From Streptomyces sp. NBC_00878 (GTDB lineage: Bacteria; Actinomycetota; Actinomycetes; Streptomycetales; Streptomycetaceae): a stretch of 64,000 bases of DNA. The stretch is taken from contig NZ_JAPEOK010000001.1 in the NCBI RefSeq assembly GCF_026341515.1, positions 4,588,001 through 4,652,000 on the forward strand, read 5' to 3'. The position numbers and the translations under genes were made by a program. Under the pieces are notes generated by a model. The model was not told the DNA's origin, searched no databases, and worked only from the letters and a program-made list of their open reading frames with translations. Each line of letters starts with the position of its first letter. Positions within the stretch are counted from its first letter, which is position 1. Below are positions 8,873-16,198 of this stretch, piece after piece.

Positions 8873-9460
8873 TCACTCCGGTGGACTGCCGCCTGTCGCG
8901 TTCCCGGAACCCCCGGGTCCGTCCCGCCGGACGATCCGGAACAGGCGGATCTCCCGCTCCACCCGCGCCTGGTACGTCGCGTACGGCGGCCAGAACTCCA
9001 GCAGCGCCTTCCAGGCGGTGTCCCGCTCCTCACCGCGCAGAAGACGGGCAGTGACCGGGATGTCCCGGCCCTTCCAGCTGACCTCCGCATCGGGATGGGC
9101 GAGCAGGTTGGCGGTCCAGGCGGGATGATCCGTACGCCCGAAGTTGGACCCGATCAAGATCCAGCTGGCTCCCTCGCTCCCCTGCCCTCCCTTCCCCTGC
9201 CCTCCTCCCTCCGGCATGCAGGCGAGAGGCGTACGCCGGGGCAGTCCGCTCTTCGCGCCCCGCGCGGTGAGGATGACGCCGGGCAGCATCTGGGCGCTGA
9301 GCAGCACCTTTCCGCGGGTGAGCCGGTGTACGGCGCGGTCGAGCGCGGGAATGAGATGAGGCGCGACCTTCGCGAACGCGGGCGTCGAGGACACCCTCTG
9401 CACGATCCGAACTCCTACTCCCACTCGTACTCCTACGCCTCCTACGCCTCCTACGCCCAT
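8873..9460 (-). CDS. Nitroreductase/deazaflavin (F420)-dependent oxidoreductase family protein
   Basis: A 195-residue split-beta-barrel protein of the Ddn type (DUF385). Typical segments are TRGKVLLSAQMLPGVILTA, RGAKSGLPRRTPL and WILIGSNFGRTDHPAWTANL, then a HPDAEVSWKGRDIPVTARLL strand. The family uses F420H2 for quinone or nitro-compound reduction. The listed ATG overlaps the stop of the acyl-CoA dehydrogenase (TGATG), which favours translational coupling. The first 17 residues are a Gly-Val-Arg repeat coded by a hexanucleotide microsatellite; family homology begins only at about IVQRVSSTPAF, so a downstream GTG start near residue 20 is a real alternative. Confidence 0.87.
   Translation of the reverse strand: MGVGGVGGVGVRVGVGVRIVQRVSSTPAFAKVAPHLIPALDRAVHRLTRGKVLLSAQMLPGVILTARGAKSGLPRRTPLACMPEGGGQGKGGQGSEGASWILIGSNFGRTDHPAWTANLLAHPDAEVSWKGRDIPVTARLLRGEERDTAWKALLEFWPPYATYQARVEREIRLFRIVRRDGPGGSGNATGGSPPE
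9415..9457 (-). repeat. GGAGTA-type hexanucleotide repeat at gene start
   Basis: On the minus strand the first codons after the ATG are a degenerate array of GGAGTA/GGAGGC/GGAGTG units. They code for alternating Gly and Val/Arg and resemble repeated Shine-Dalgarno sequences. The array sits between the coupled stop/start and the first conserved residue. Confidence 0.8.
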
Positions 9461-10680
9461 CAGACCGCCACCTCCCCGCCGCCGAACAGCCGTGCCGCGT
9501 CCGCCGCGTGCTCCCGCAGCCGGTGGACCGGCCCGAAGAGCAGCTCGTCGCCGGCCGCCCGCTTGAAGTACAGATGCGCCTCGTGCTCCCAGGTGAACCC
9601 GATGCCGCCGTGCAACTGCACGCCCTCGGACGCGGCGATCCGCAACGCCTCCAGGGCCTGGGCGAGGGCGAGCCCACCCACCCGCTCCTCCCCCACAGCG
9701 GTCGCCCAGGCCGCGTAGTACGCGGCGGACCGCGCCGCCTGGACCTGTACGTACAGATCGGCGAGCCGGTGCTTCACGGCCTGGAAGGACCCGATCGCGC
9801 GCCCGAACTGCTCACGCTGCTTGACGTATTCGACGGTCCGCTCCAGTACGCGATCGGCGGCGCCGACGGCCTCAGCGGCAAGGACGGCGGCGACCGAGTC
9901 ACCGACGCGCGCGAGCACCCCGGTCACGTCGACGGACTCATCCTCTCCCAGCAACTCGGCCGGTGCATCCCGGAGTTGAAGCCGGGACTGCGACCGCGTC
10001 TCGTCGAGGGAGGTCTGCCGTACGCGGGTCACTCCCGCACTTCCGGAACCGCCGTCGTCCCGTGCAAGAGAATCGTCCCGTACGAGAAAGAGGAGGGTCC
10101 GCGAGTGGGCGAAGCCCCCGGCGTGCGCGGCCACGACCAGCAGGCCCGCGCTGTGTCCGTCGAGCACCTGGTCGGCCTGCCCGTACAGCCGCCACGCGCC
10201 GTCGACCTGACGCGCCTGTACGCCGCCCGCGCGCCCGCCGCCCGCCCAGTCACCGCGGTTGTCGCCGGTCAGCCCGAGGGCGGTGGTCAGGCTGGGGCCC
10301 GACACCGCGAGCGCGGCGGTGAGTTCGCCGGAGGAGATACGGGGCAGCAGCGCGGCCCGCTGCCCCTCACTCCCCAGCGCCAGCAGCAGGGGCACGCTCA
10401 GCACGGCCGTGGCGAGCAGCGGCGAGGGAGCCAGCGCCCGCCCCAACTCCTCACTGGCGAGGGCGAGTTCGGTGACGGAACAACCGACCCCTCCGTATGC
10501 CTCGGGCAACGCGAGTCCGGGCAGCCCGAGTTGCCTCGCCAGGGCCTCCCAGAGCGCGGGGTCGTACCCGCCCACGGTCCGCACGGCGGTCCTGACCTCC
10601 TCAGGGCCGCAGCGTTTGAGGAGGAGCTCACGGAGGGTGCGGCGGATCTCGTCCTGCTCCGCGGTGAAGGTGGCGTCCAT
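9460..10680 (-). CDS. Acyl-CoA dehydrogenase
   Basis: A 406-residue FAD-dependent acyl-CoA dehydrogenase. It starts MDATFTAEQDEIRRTLRELL, chosen over upstream codons because an AGGAG lies 10 bp before this ATG. The C-terminal domain has REQFGRAIGSFQAVKHRLAD and QLHGGIGFTWEHEAHLYFKR, a signature of the FadE28-like group in steroid and related side-chain oxidation. This group often works as a heteromer with a second dehydrogenase. It is divergent from the lipid-transfer thiolase at 10805; a CTGAT-N5-GTCAG palindrome sits in the 124-bp gap. The deazaflavin-dependent protein follows in the same operon. Confidence 0.93.
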   Translation of the reverse strand: MDATFTAEQDEIRRTLRELLLKRCGPEEVRTAVRTVGGYDPALWEALARQLGLPGLALPEAYGGVGCSVTELALASEELGRALAPSPLLATAVLSVPLLLALGSEGQRAALLPRISSGELTAALAVSGPSLTTALGLTGDNRGDWAGGGRAGGVQARQVDGAWRLYGQADQVLDGHSAGLLVVAAHAGGFAHSRTLLFLVRDDSLARDDGGSGSAGVTRVRQTSLDETRSQSRLQLRDAPAELLGEDESVDVTGVLARVGDSVAAVLAAEAVGAADRVLERTVEYVKQREQFGRAIGSFQAVKHRLADLYVQVQAARSAAYYAAWATAVGEERVGGLALAQALEALRIAASEGVQLHGGIGFTWEHEAHLYFKRAAGDELLFGPVHRLREHAADAARLFGGGEVAV

Positions 10681-10785
10681 GGGCAGCACACTCCTTCGCA
10701 TCTGACGGCGCGTCATGTTAGAGCGGCGGCGGTCAGATGCACAGAGGCGCGACGCCTCGCATGCCGCCTGCCGAGGGCATCAAAT

Positions 10786-10800
10786 CTGATGTACCGTCAG
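10786..10800. promoter_or_regulatory. CTGAC-type palindromic operator (site 1)
   Basis: CTGATGTACCGTCAG, with AAT before and ATT after it, ends 4 bp before the ATG of the lipid-transfer gene. It lies in the divergent gap with the acyl-CoA dehydrogenase. It matches the shared palindrome at several other catabolic promoters in the window. A site so close to the start would block transcription or initiation when bound. Confidence 0.75.
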
Positions 10801-10804
10801 ATTC

Positions 10805-12097
10805 ATGACTGGGGCGACGGGCACTGGGGCTGGGGCTGGGACCGGAAGTAGAACTGGGACTGGGACTGGGACTGGGACTGGGACTGGAACCGGGAGTCGG
10901 CCTCGGGCTCGGACTCGGACACGGGGTGGGCGGAAGGTGGCGGTGGTCGGCGTGTCCCTCTCCGACTGCGGCCGGGTGGACGAGGCGACGCCGTACGCGC
11001 TGCATGCCCAGGCCGCCCGCCGGGCGCTGGCCGACTCGGGCCTGGACCGCACGGTGATCGACGGCTTCGCGTCGGCGGGCCTCGGCACGCTGGCCCCGGT
11101 CGAGGTGGCCGAGTATCTGGGCCTGCGGCCCACCTGGGTCGACTCCACGTCCGTCGGCGGATCCACCTGGGAGGTCATGGCTGCCCACGCGGCGGACGCG
11201 ATCGCCGCCGGGCACGCGAACGCGGTCCTGCTGGTGTACGGATCCACCGCCCGCGCGGACATCAAGGCGGGCCGCCGCACGGGCAACCTGTCGTTCGGCG
11301 CGCGCGGCCCGTTGCAGTTCGAAGTCCCGTACGGCCACACGCTGATCGCGAAATACGCGATGGCCGCGCGCCGCCACATGCACGAATACGGCACGACGCT
11401 GGAGCAGTTGGCGTCGGTGGCGGTGCAGGCGCGGGCCAACGCCGCGCTGAATCCGGACGCGATGTTCCGGGACCCGATCACGGTCGACGACGTCCTGTCG
11501 GGCCCGATGATCGCGGACCCCTTCACCAAGCTGCACTGCTGCATACGGTCCGACGGCGGGGCGGCGGTCCTGCTGGCGGCGGAGGAGTACGTACGGGACT
11601 GCCGTACGGCTCCCGTGTGGGTACTCGGCACCGGGGAGCACGTCTCGCACACGACGATGTCCGAGTGGCCGGACTTCACGGTGTCACCGGCGGCGGTGAG
11701 CGGCCGAACCGCGTTCCAGCGGGCGGGAGTTGGCCCGGAGGACATCGACTTCGCCGAGATCTACGACGCCTTCACCTATATGACGCTGGTGACGTTGGAG
11801 GACCTGGGCTTCTGTGCGAAGGGGGAGGGCGGGGCGTTCGTGGACGCCGCGAAGGGGCGGCTGACGGTCGGCGGCGAGTTCCCGGTCAACACGGACGGGG
11901 GTGGCCTGTCGGCCCAACACCCGGGCATGCGGGGCCTGTTCCTCCTGGTGGAGGCGGTACGTCAACTGCGCGGCGAGGCGGGCCCCCGCCAGATCCACCG
12001 CCCTGACGGCGGCCTCCCGGAACTCGGGGTGGCGTCGGGAACGGGCGGCTGGTTCTGCTCTTCGGCGACGGTGGTGCTGGGCCGAGAGATGTCGTGA
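10805..12097 (+). CDS. Lipid-transfer protein / thiolase-like acetyl-CoA acetyltransferase
   Basis: A 430-residue thiolase-fold protein of the Ltp/SCP-x type. Recognisable family sequence starts at GRKVAVVGVSLSDCGRVDE (about residue 41). It continues with SVGGSTWEVMAAHAADAIAA, DPFTKLHCCIRSDGGAAVLL, DFAEIYDAFTYMTLVTLEDL and NTDGGGLSAQHPGMRGLF. Ltp proteins catalyse thiolytic or retro-aldol cleavage of CoA thioesters, usually with a DUF35 partner; the DUF35 gene at 14900 is a candidate. The first 40 residues are a Thr/Gly-rich repeat from a GGGACT-type microsatellite and are absent from the fold, so the true start could lie downstream. The palindrome at 10786 suggests shared regulation with the divergent dehydrogenase. 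Confidence 0.88.
   Translation: MTGATGTGAGAGTGSRTGTGTGTGTGTGTGSRPRARTRTRGGRKVAVVGVSLSDCGRVDEATPYALHAQAARRALADSGLDRTVIDGFASAGLGTLAPVEVAEYLGLRPTWVDSTSVGGSTWEVMAAHAADAIAAGHANAVLLVYGSTARADIKAGRRTGNLSFGARGPLQFEVPYGHTLIAKYAMAARRHMHEYGTTLEQLASVAVQARANAALNPDAMFRDPITVDDVLSGPMIADPFTKLHCCIRSDGGAAVLLAAEEYVRDCRTAPVWVLGTGEHVSHTTMSEWPDFTVSPAAVSGRTAFQRAGVGPEDIDFAEIYDAFTYMTLVTLEDLGFCAKGEGGAFVDAAKGRLTVGGEFPVNTDGGGLSAQHPGMRGLFLLVEAVRQLRGEAGPRQIHRPDGGLPELGVASGTGGWFCSSATVVLGREMS
10818..10905 (+). repeat. GGGACT-type hexanucleotide microsatellite
   Basis: Several GGGGCT, then about six GGGACT-like units run in frame and give the Thr-Gly N-terminus of the thiolase-like protein. As with the gene across the divergent operon, the repeat lies between the predicted start and the first conserved residue. 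Confidence 0.85.
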
Positions 12098-12123
12098 GAC
12101 TGGGAGTGGGAGGGAATGGGTGG

Positions 12124-12174
12124 GGGTGGGTGGGGACTGGCCATCGTCCTGACCTGCGGGTGGGTGGGGACTGG
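12124..12174 (+). repeat. 34-bp tandem duplication
   Basis: GGGTGGGTGGGGACTGG occurs at 12124-12140 and again at 12158-12174, giving a 34-bp period. It lies downstream of the thiolase-like gene and reaches the broken end of the dihydrofolate-reductase-like fragment. Confidence 0.85.
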
Positions 12175-12178
12175 TCGC

Positions 12179-12301
12179 GCACAGCAACTGCCGTACGACC
12201 GACACGCCCATCTCGTCGTTGAAGTACGGAAAGTGCCACTGGTCGGGCGCCTCGACGACACCGTCGAGCGAGATGAACAGGCCGGCGCTGATCTTCCTCA
12301 T
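12179..12301 (-). pseudogene. Truncated dihydrofolate reductase/RibD-like protein (5' remnant)
   Basis: The minus strand starts with a good ribosome site (GGAGGAATGCC before the ATG) and encodes MRKISAGLFISLDGVVEAPD, then QWHFPYFNDEMG. This is the standard N-terminus of the small dihydrofolate reductase-like (RibD C-terminal) family of about 190 residues. Homology stops after about 40 residues, where the frame runs into low-complexity repeat sequence and then antisense to the thiolase-like gene. About 80 percent of the gene is missing. Upstream signals are intact, which suggests a fairly recent deletion or element insertion. Confidence 0.8.
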
Positions 12302-12417
12302 GGCATTCCTCCAGGTTCCGGCGGGAGCTGGTCCATGAACTCCGTGTCGTCGAGTTAGACACCAGCGTCGGAAGGAACTAATCGCCGCTGGCCGAACCCT
12401 TCAGCTCACGACCCGAT

Positions 12418-12963
12418 TCATGATCGGATCACGAGGGCAACGGGCGCGAGAACACGGTTCGACAGAAGCACCGGAACCGATACCGATACCAGTACCGGAA
12501 CGACTCGCCGCTCCCGACCCTGATCCCGTCCCCCCGCGAAGACGAACAGCCGCAGCACCATGAAGCGTCCGATCCCGGCGAGCCCCGAGGCGCTGAGGTA
12601 GACGACCTGCTCCGTGAGTACCCCCGGCGACGCCTGCACGAGGTGCAGGATCAGCATCGCGAGGGAGGTCACCGTGTACGCCGCCGTGGCCGACCCGGCG
12701 GACTGCCAGTGCCGGCGCCACCCGGCCCGCTTCCCGGTCCCGAAGGTGAAGAGCGCGTGCAACTCCGTGCAGAGGACGGTCGAGGCGACCGTGATCATCG
12801 CGTTGGCCACCGCCCAGGGCAGCACCCCGGCCAGCACCGCCACCGCACCACTGGAGAGAACCCCGATCCCGCCCCCACACACTACGAACCGCACGAAGGA
12901 GGCGAACGCCCCGGGAGCGACCCCGCCCACCGCCACCGGCTGCTGCGCGAGCTGCGACTTCAT
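12418..12963 (-). CDS. GtrA family membrane protein
   Basis: A 181-residue protein with four predicted membrane helices (about residues 20-42, 48-68, 90-110 and 118-138). The first, FVRFVVCGGGIGVLSSGAVA, is typical of GtrA/DPMS-type proteins. GtrA-like proteins help flip or position polyprenyl-linked sugars for cell-envelope glycosylation. Residues after about 150 form a Val/Pro/Ser-rich tail from imperfect repeats of ACCGGTA type, so the C-terminus may not be conserved. The gene is single, divergent from pdxH with 236 bp between them. Confidence 0.82.
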   Translation of the reverse strand: MKSQLAQQPVAVGGVAPGAFASFVRFVVCGGGIGVLSSGAVAVLAGVLPWAVANAMITVASTVLCTELHALFTFGTGKRAGWRRHWQSAGSATAAYTVTSLAMLILHLVQASPGVLTEQVVYLSASGLAGIGRFMVLRLFVFAGGRDQGRERRVVPVLVSVSVPVLLSNRVLAPVALVIRS

Positions 12964-13199
12964 GGGGGAGGTTCCTTCCGGGCGGCGGGGAGGCGGGGAG
13001 GTGAAGCAGTGGGGCAGTGGAGCAGTGGAGCAGTGGGGCAGTGAACCCTGCGATCAACTGGGTTCAACAATGCCGTCGCCCGCACGCCCCAACGAGACAG
13101 CACGCACCCGAACCCATGCTGGTGCTGGCTCCACCATGGAAGGGGGGTCCTCCTGCCGAACAGCCGGTCTGAGCCGGAGGCAGACGCGACAATCGACCC

Positions 13200-13877
13200 A
13201 TGAGCACCGAGTCTTCCTCCTCGTCCTCCGAGTTCGTACGGCTGTTGAAGGCCCAGCGGGTGTGGGACACCGAGCTGCCCCGCTTCATGCCGGACACCGC
13301 CCCGGCGGAGCCGTTGCCGCTGTTCGAGCAGTGGTTCGCGGAGGCGGTGGCGGCCAGGCAGCCCGAGCCGCACACGATGTCCCTGGCCACGGCGGACGAG
13401 GCGGGCCGGCCCGACGTGCGGATCGTGATGCTGCACGGCGCGGACGAGGAGGGCTGGCACTTCGCGTCGCACGCGGGCAGCCGGAAAGGCCGACAGCTGG
13501 CGGCCAGGCCGTACGCGGCGCTCAGCTTCTACTGGCCCGTGCAGGGGCGGCAGATCCGGGTGCGCGGCCCGGTGACGGTCGCCCCGCCCGAGGTGGCGCA
13601 CGCCGACCTGCACGCCCGCTCGACCGGAGCCCTCGCCTCCGCCCTGGTGGGCCACCAGAGCGAAGTCCTCGACTCCTACGAGGAGTTGGAACGCGCGTCG
13701 GAGGCCGCCTGGCACCGCGCCCACCAGGAACCGGACGCGCCCGCACCCTCATGGACGGTGTACGTACTGACCCCGGACGAGATCGAGTTCTTCCAGGGCG
13801 ACGCACAACGCCGCCACGTACGCCTCACTTACCACCGCACCCAGTCCACTTGGCAGAAGGAACTGCTGTGGCCGTAG
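13200..13877 (+). CDS. pdxH: Pyridoxamine 5'-phosphate oxidase
   Basis: A 225-residue FMN-dependent enzyme that oxidises pyridoxine/pyridoxamine 5'-phosphate to pyridoxal 5'-phosphate. Visible PdxH features are QPEPHTMSLATADEAGRPDVR, RIVMLHGADEEGWHFASHAG and SRKGRQLAARPYAALSFYW, and the C-terminal block RRHVRLTYHRTQSTWQKELLWP. The canonical C-terminus ends in RLAP, so the substrate tail differs; this is a common variant in Streptomyces paralogues. The length is normal. It converges with the GNAT gene, with an inverted repeat pair and a terminator between them. Confidence 0.86.
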   Translation: MSTESSSSSSEFVRLLKAQRVWDTELPRFMPDTAPAEPLPLFEQWFAEAVAARQPEPHTMSLATADEAGRPDVRIVMLHGADEEGWHFASHAGSRKGRQLAARPYAALSFYWPVQGRQIRVRGPVTVAPPEVAHADLHARSTGALASALVGHQSEVLDSYEELERASEAAWHRAHQEPDAPAPSWTVYVLTPDEIEFFQGDAQRRHVRLTYHRTQSTWQKELLWP

Positions 13878-13916
13878 GCCCGCCGGCGGGCATCCGACAC
13901 CTGCGGCCGAGTGGGA

Positions 13917-14057
13917 GCTGGTCGCGCAGTTCCCCGCGCCCCTAGGTAGGCGAGGGCTGAGGCAGGTTGTCCAGTGCCGTCCAGTGCCGCTGATCCAGTC
14001 CCGCCCAGGAAGGCCCCGCAGGGGCCTTTCAGGGGCGCGGGGAACTGCGCGACCAGC
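13917..14057. repeat. Two inverted copies of the dispersed GC-rich element
   Basis: The sequence beginning GCTGGTCGCGCAGTTCCCC at 13917-13943 is the exact reverse complement of 14031-14057. These are two copies of the dispersed intergenic element in opposite orientation, 27 bp each, separated by 87 bp. The arrangement lies between convergent genes and could form a large stem-loop in transcripts from either side. Confidence 0.92.
14010..14029. terminator. Bidirectional terminator-like hairpin
   Basis: AAGGCCCC, a 3-nt loop and GGGGCCTT followed by T form a perfect 8-bp hairpin between pdxH and the convergent GNAT gene, inside the inverted pair of dispersed elements. Confidence 0.65.
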
Positions 14058-14109
14058 CCCCACCGCCCCGCAGCCGCCCATGCAACCAAGCCCCCGCCCC
14101 ACCCGGGCG

Positions 14110-14712
14110 TCACAAAACAGCAGGCTCCCCATCCGTGGCGAGCCGCGCATGCAGATGCACATCCCGGAACGCATCCTGCTGCCCCGCCTCGAACATCGCT
14201 CCCCGCAACGTCCCCTCATACAGAAACCCGCACCGCTCAGCGATCCGGCACGACGCGTCGTGGCCAAGGGCATGCCCCAACTCCAGCCGGTGCAGGCCGA
14301 GCCCGTCGAACGCCCAGCGCCCGGCCACCGCGAGCGCCCGCGTGGCGACCTGACGCCCACGCGCCTCGGGCAGCACCCAGTAGCCGACCCGGGCGACCCG
14401 TATGACGTGGTCGATGTCGTTGACCCCGATGTGCCCGAGCGTCGCGCCGCTCTCCGGGTCGGTCACGCGGAAGGAGGCTGCGGCCCCTTCCGCGGCCGCC
14501 TTGGCCCGCGCCCGCAGCGACTCCCGCGCGCCGTCCCGGTCATCCAGCGCCTTGAGCGGCGTGTTCCACCGCTTGAACTCCGGGTCCGAACACCCCCGCA
14601 GCCACGCCTCGACATCCGCCTCGGCCTCCGCGTCCCACGCCCTCAGCGACAGCCCGTACCCGTGGAGCTCGGGAAAGGGCCGGCCGGAGCGGGACACGTA
14701 CGAGTCGGTCAT
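14110..14712 (-). CDS. GNAT family N-acetyltransferase
   Basis: A 200-residue acetyltransferase of the RimJ/RimL type. Key segments are PELHGYGLSLRAWDAEAEAD, ATLGHIGVNDIDHVIRVARV, and the acetyl-CoA loop region GYWVLPEARGRQVATRALAV, followed by LHRLELGHALGHDASCRIAE. These proteins acetylate N-termini or small amines. I chose the ATG at MTDSYVSRSGRPFP because upstream codons give Arg/Ser-rich sequence without similarity. It is monocistronic and converges with pdxH. Confidence 0.9.
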   Translation of the reverse strand: MTDSYVSRSGRPFPELHGYGLSLRAWDAEAEADVEAWLRGCSDPEFKRWNTPLKALDDRDGARESLRARAKAAAEGAAASFRVTDPESGATLGHIGVNDIDHVIRVARVGYWVLPEARGRQVATRALAVAGRWAFDGLGLHRLELGHALGHDASCRIAERCGFLYEGTLRGAMFEAGQQDAFRDVHLHARLATDGEPAVL

Positions 14713-14899
14713 TGAGCCATTCAACAACGGGCTCCGGAACGGCAGGACGCTGGGGCGCGCCGAGGTGCGGGCCCGGGCACTCGCGAGCCTGGTCGAGACA
14801 TCGAGACATCGAGACATCGAGAACGCCGAGCACGCCGAGAACTGCCAAGAGACCAGCTGACGTTGGCGACCGCCCTCGATCAGTCCCTGTCCAGCGGCG

Positions 14900-15361
14900 T
14901 TACGGCTGCTCGCGAGAAGCGGGCCGGAACACAGGAACCGTGACCGCCCCCTGTGCCTCCTCGGTTCGGAAGGCCACCTCCACCGCCATCCCCACCCTCA
15001 GCGATTCCTCCCCGCACTCCACCACCTCGGTCATCATCCGCGGCCCCTCGGAGAGGTCGACGACGGCGGCGACGTACGGCGTACGGGCCCCAAAGGGCGG
15101 CAGGTCGTTGCGGTGGACGACAGACCAGGTGTAGAGCGTGGCGCTGCCGCTCGCCCGTTCCCAGGTGACGTCCTCGCTCCAGCAGTACGGGCAGAACTCG
15201 CGGGGGTAGTGGTGGGCGCGCCCGCACGCCCCGCACCGGCGCAGGAGGAGGTGCCCCTCGGCGGCCGCTGCCCAGTAGCGGCGAGTGAAGGCGTCGACCT
15301 CCGGTACGTCGAACCGCGTCACCGTCACCGTCACCGCCGCATCCCCGTCAACTCTCGCCAC
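14900..15361 (-). CDS. Zn-ribbon/OB-fold (DUF35) protein
   Basis: A 153-residue DUF35 protein. The N-terminal helix RFDVPEVDAFTRRYWAAAAE leads into a four-cysteine zinc ribbon (RRCGACGRAHHYPREFCPYC), then an OB-fold (SATLYTWSVVHRNDLPPFGA, TPYVAAVVDL). This is the full-length form, with the helix used to contact the thiolase or hydratase partner. It lies 28 bp downstream of the DoxX-like gene on the same strand, under the CTGAC palindrome at 15865. The lipid-transfer thiolase at 10805 is the nearest complete candidate partner (inference). Confidence 0.9.
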   Translation of the reverse strand: MARVDGDAAVTVTVTRFDVPEVDAFTRRYWAAAAEGHLLLRRCGACGRAHHYPREFCPYCWSEDVTWERASGSATLYTWSVVHRNDLPPFGARTPYVAAVVDLSEGPRMMTEVVECGEESLRVGMAVEVAFRTEEAQGAVTVPVFRPASREQP

Positions 15362-15389
15362 CGCGCCTCCGCCAGAACAGGGCCGGCCA

Positions 15390-15839
15390 TCAGAAGAACC
15401 CCAGCGCGCTGTCCAGCGACCACGTCTGCCACGACATCCCGAAGAGAGCCACCAGGGAGATCAGCGCCATCATCGCGTTCTGCCCCTGCTCGGCCCAGTC
15501 GTGGATCATCAGCACGAGGTAGAGGCCGTTGAGAAGCAGCCCGCCGACCAGGGCGATCGGGGTCAGGAAGCCCACGACCAGACCGAGCCCGAGGGCAAGT
15601 TCCGCGTACACGACGACGTACGCCATCGTGCGCGGACGCGGCGCGACCACGACGTCGAAGCCGCTGCGCACCGCGTGCCACCGGTGCTTCGCGGCGACGC
15701 CCGCCGCCCACGCGATCCCGGTCCCGCGCTCGAACCAGCCCTTCTTGTCCTTGTGCCGCCAGCTCTCCAGCCACCACAGCCCGAGGCCGATACGCAGCAC
15801 GGCGACCCATTCCGCACCGGTGAGCCAGATCGTGTCCAT
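15390..15839 (-). CDS. DoxX family membrane protein
   Basis: A 149-residue membrane protein with four hydrophobic segments: WVAVLRIGLGLWWLESWRHK, then YVVVYAELALGLGLVVGFLT, IALVGGLLLNGLYLVLMI and NAMMALISLVALFGMSW. The layout matches the DoxX/DoxD group, whose members donate or accept electrons at the quinone pool or support oxidative pathways; actual function is often unknown. It is the first gene of a two-gene unit with the DUF35 gene, under a catabolic palindrome, so it probably belongs to the same pathway. Confidence 0.85.
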   Translation of the reverse strand: MDTIWLTGAEWVAVLRIGLGLWWLESWRHKDKKGWFERGTGIAWAAGVAAKHRWHAVRSGFDVVVAPRPRTMAYVVVYAELALGLGLVVGFLTPIALVGGLLLNGLYLVLMIHDWAEQGQNAMMALISLVALFGMSWQTWSLDSALGFF

Positions 15840-15864
15840 GAACTCCCCTGCCGCTGAACGAAAT

Positions 15865-15879
15865 CTGACGGAACGTCAG
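15865..15879. promoter_or_regulatory. CTGAC-type palindromic operator (site 2)
   Basis: CTGACGGAACGTCAG, preceded by AAT and followed by TT, lies 26 bp upstream of the DoxX start. One central base breaks perfect symmetry. Confidence 0.78.
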
Positions 15880-16198
15880 TTCAGCGGATACGGGGGCCGA
15901 CGCGCAAGACACGCGCAGACATGATCTCCCTGGCCCGGGATCCACGAAACGCCTTGCCGTAGGCCGCACCCTGCCGCGACAGCGGTGGTCCGGGGCGCCC
16001 GATGAGGCCCGAGAGCACCCAAGGGCACCCGCTCGCCGCGCTCCCGCCGTACATCCGTCGCGCATCCGCCCCCGCCGCACGGTCCAAGACAACTACGTCA
16101 CCAGTCCCACCCACTTCTCCTACAGTCGTGATCAATCCGCAACCAATTCCGGGCTTGACCGAGACCCATCAAGTGACGGCGCGCATACGCTCTGGCAC
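15880..16198. other. Intergenic region before the flavin monooxygenase
   Basis: About 320 bp separate the DoxX operator from the monooxygenase start. I see no ORF with coding bias, no repeat and no clear hairpin. A TTGACC at about 16153 could be a -35 element, but no -10 at proper spacing was convincing. Confidence 0.5.

Noticed and set aside
12614..13945. 443-codon plus-strand ORF across GtrA and pdxH
   Set aside because: It overlaps two well-supported genes in other frames and shows no domain.
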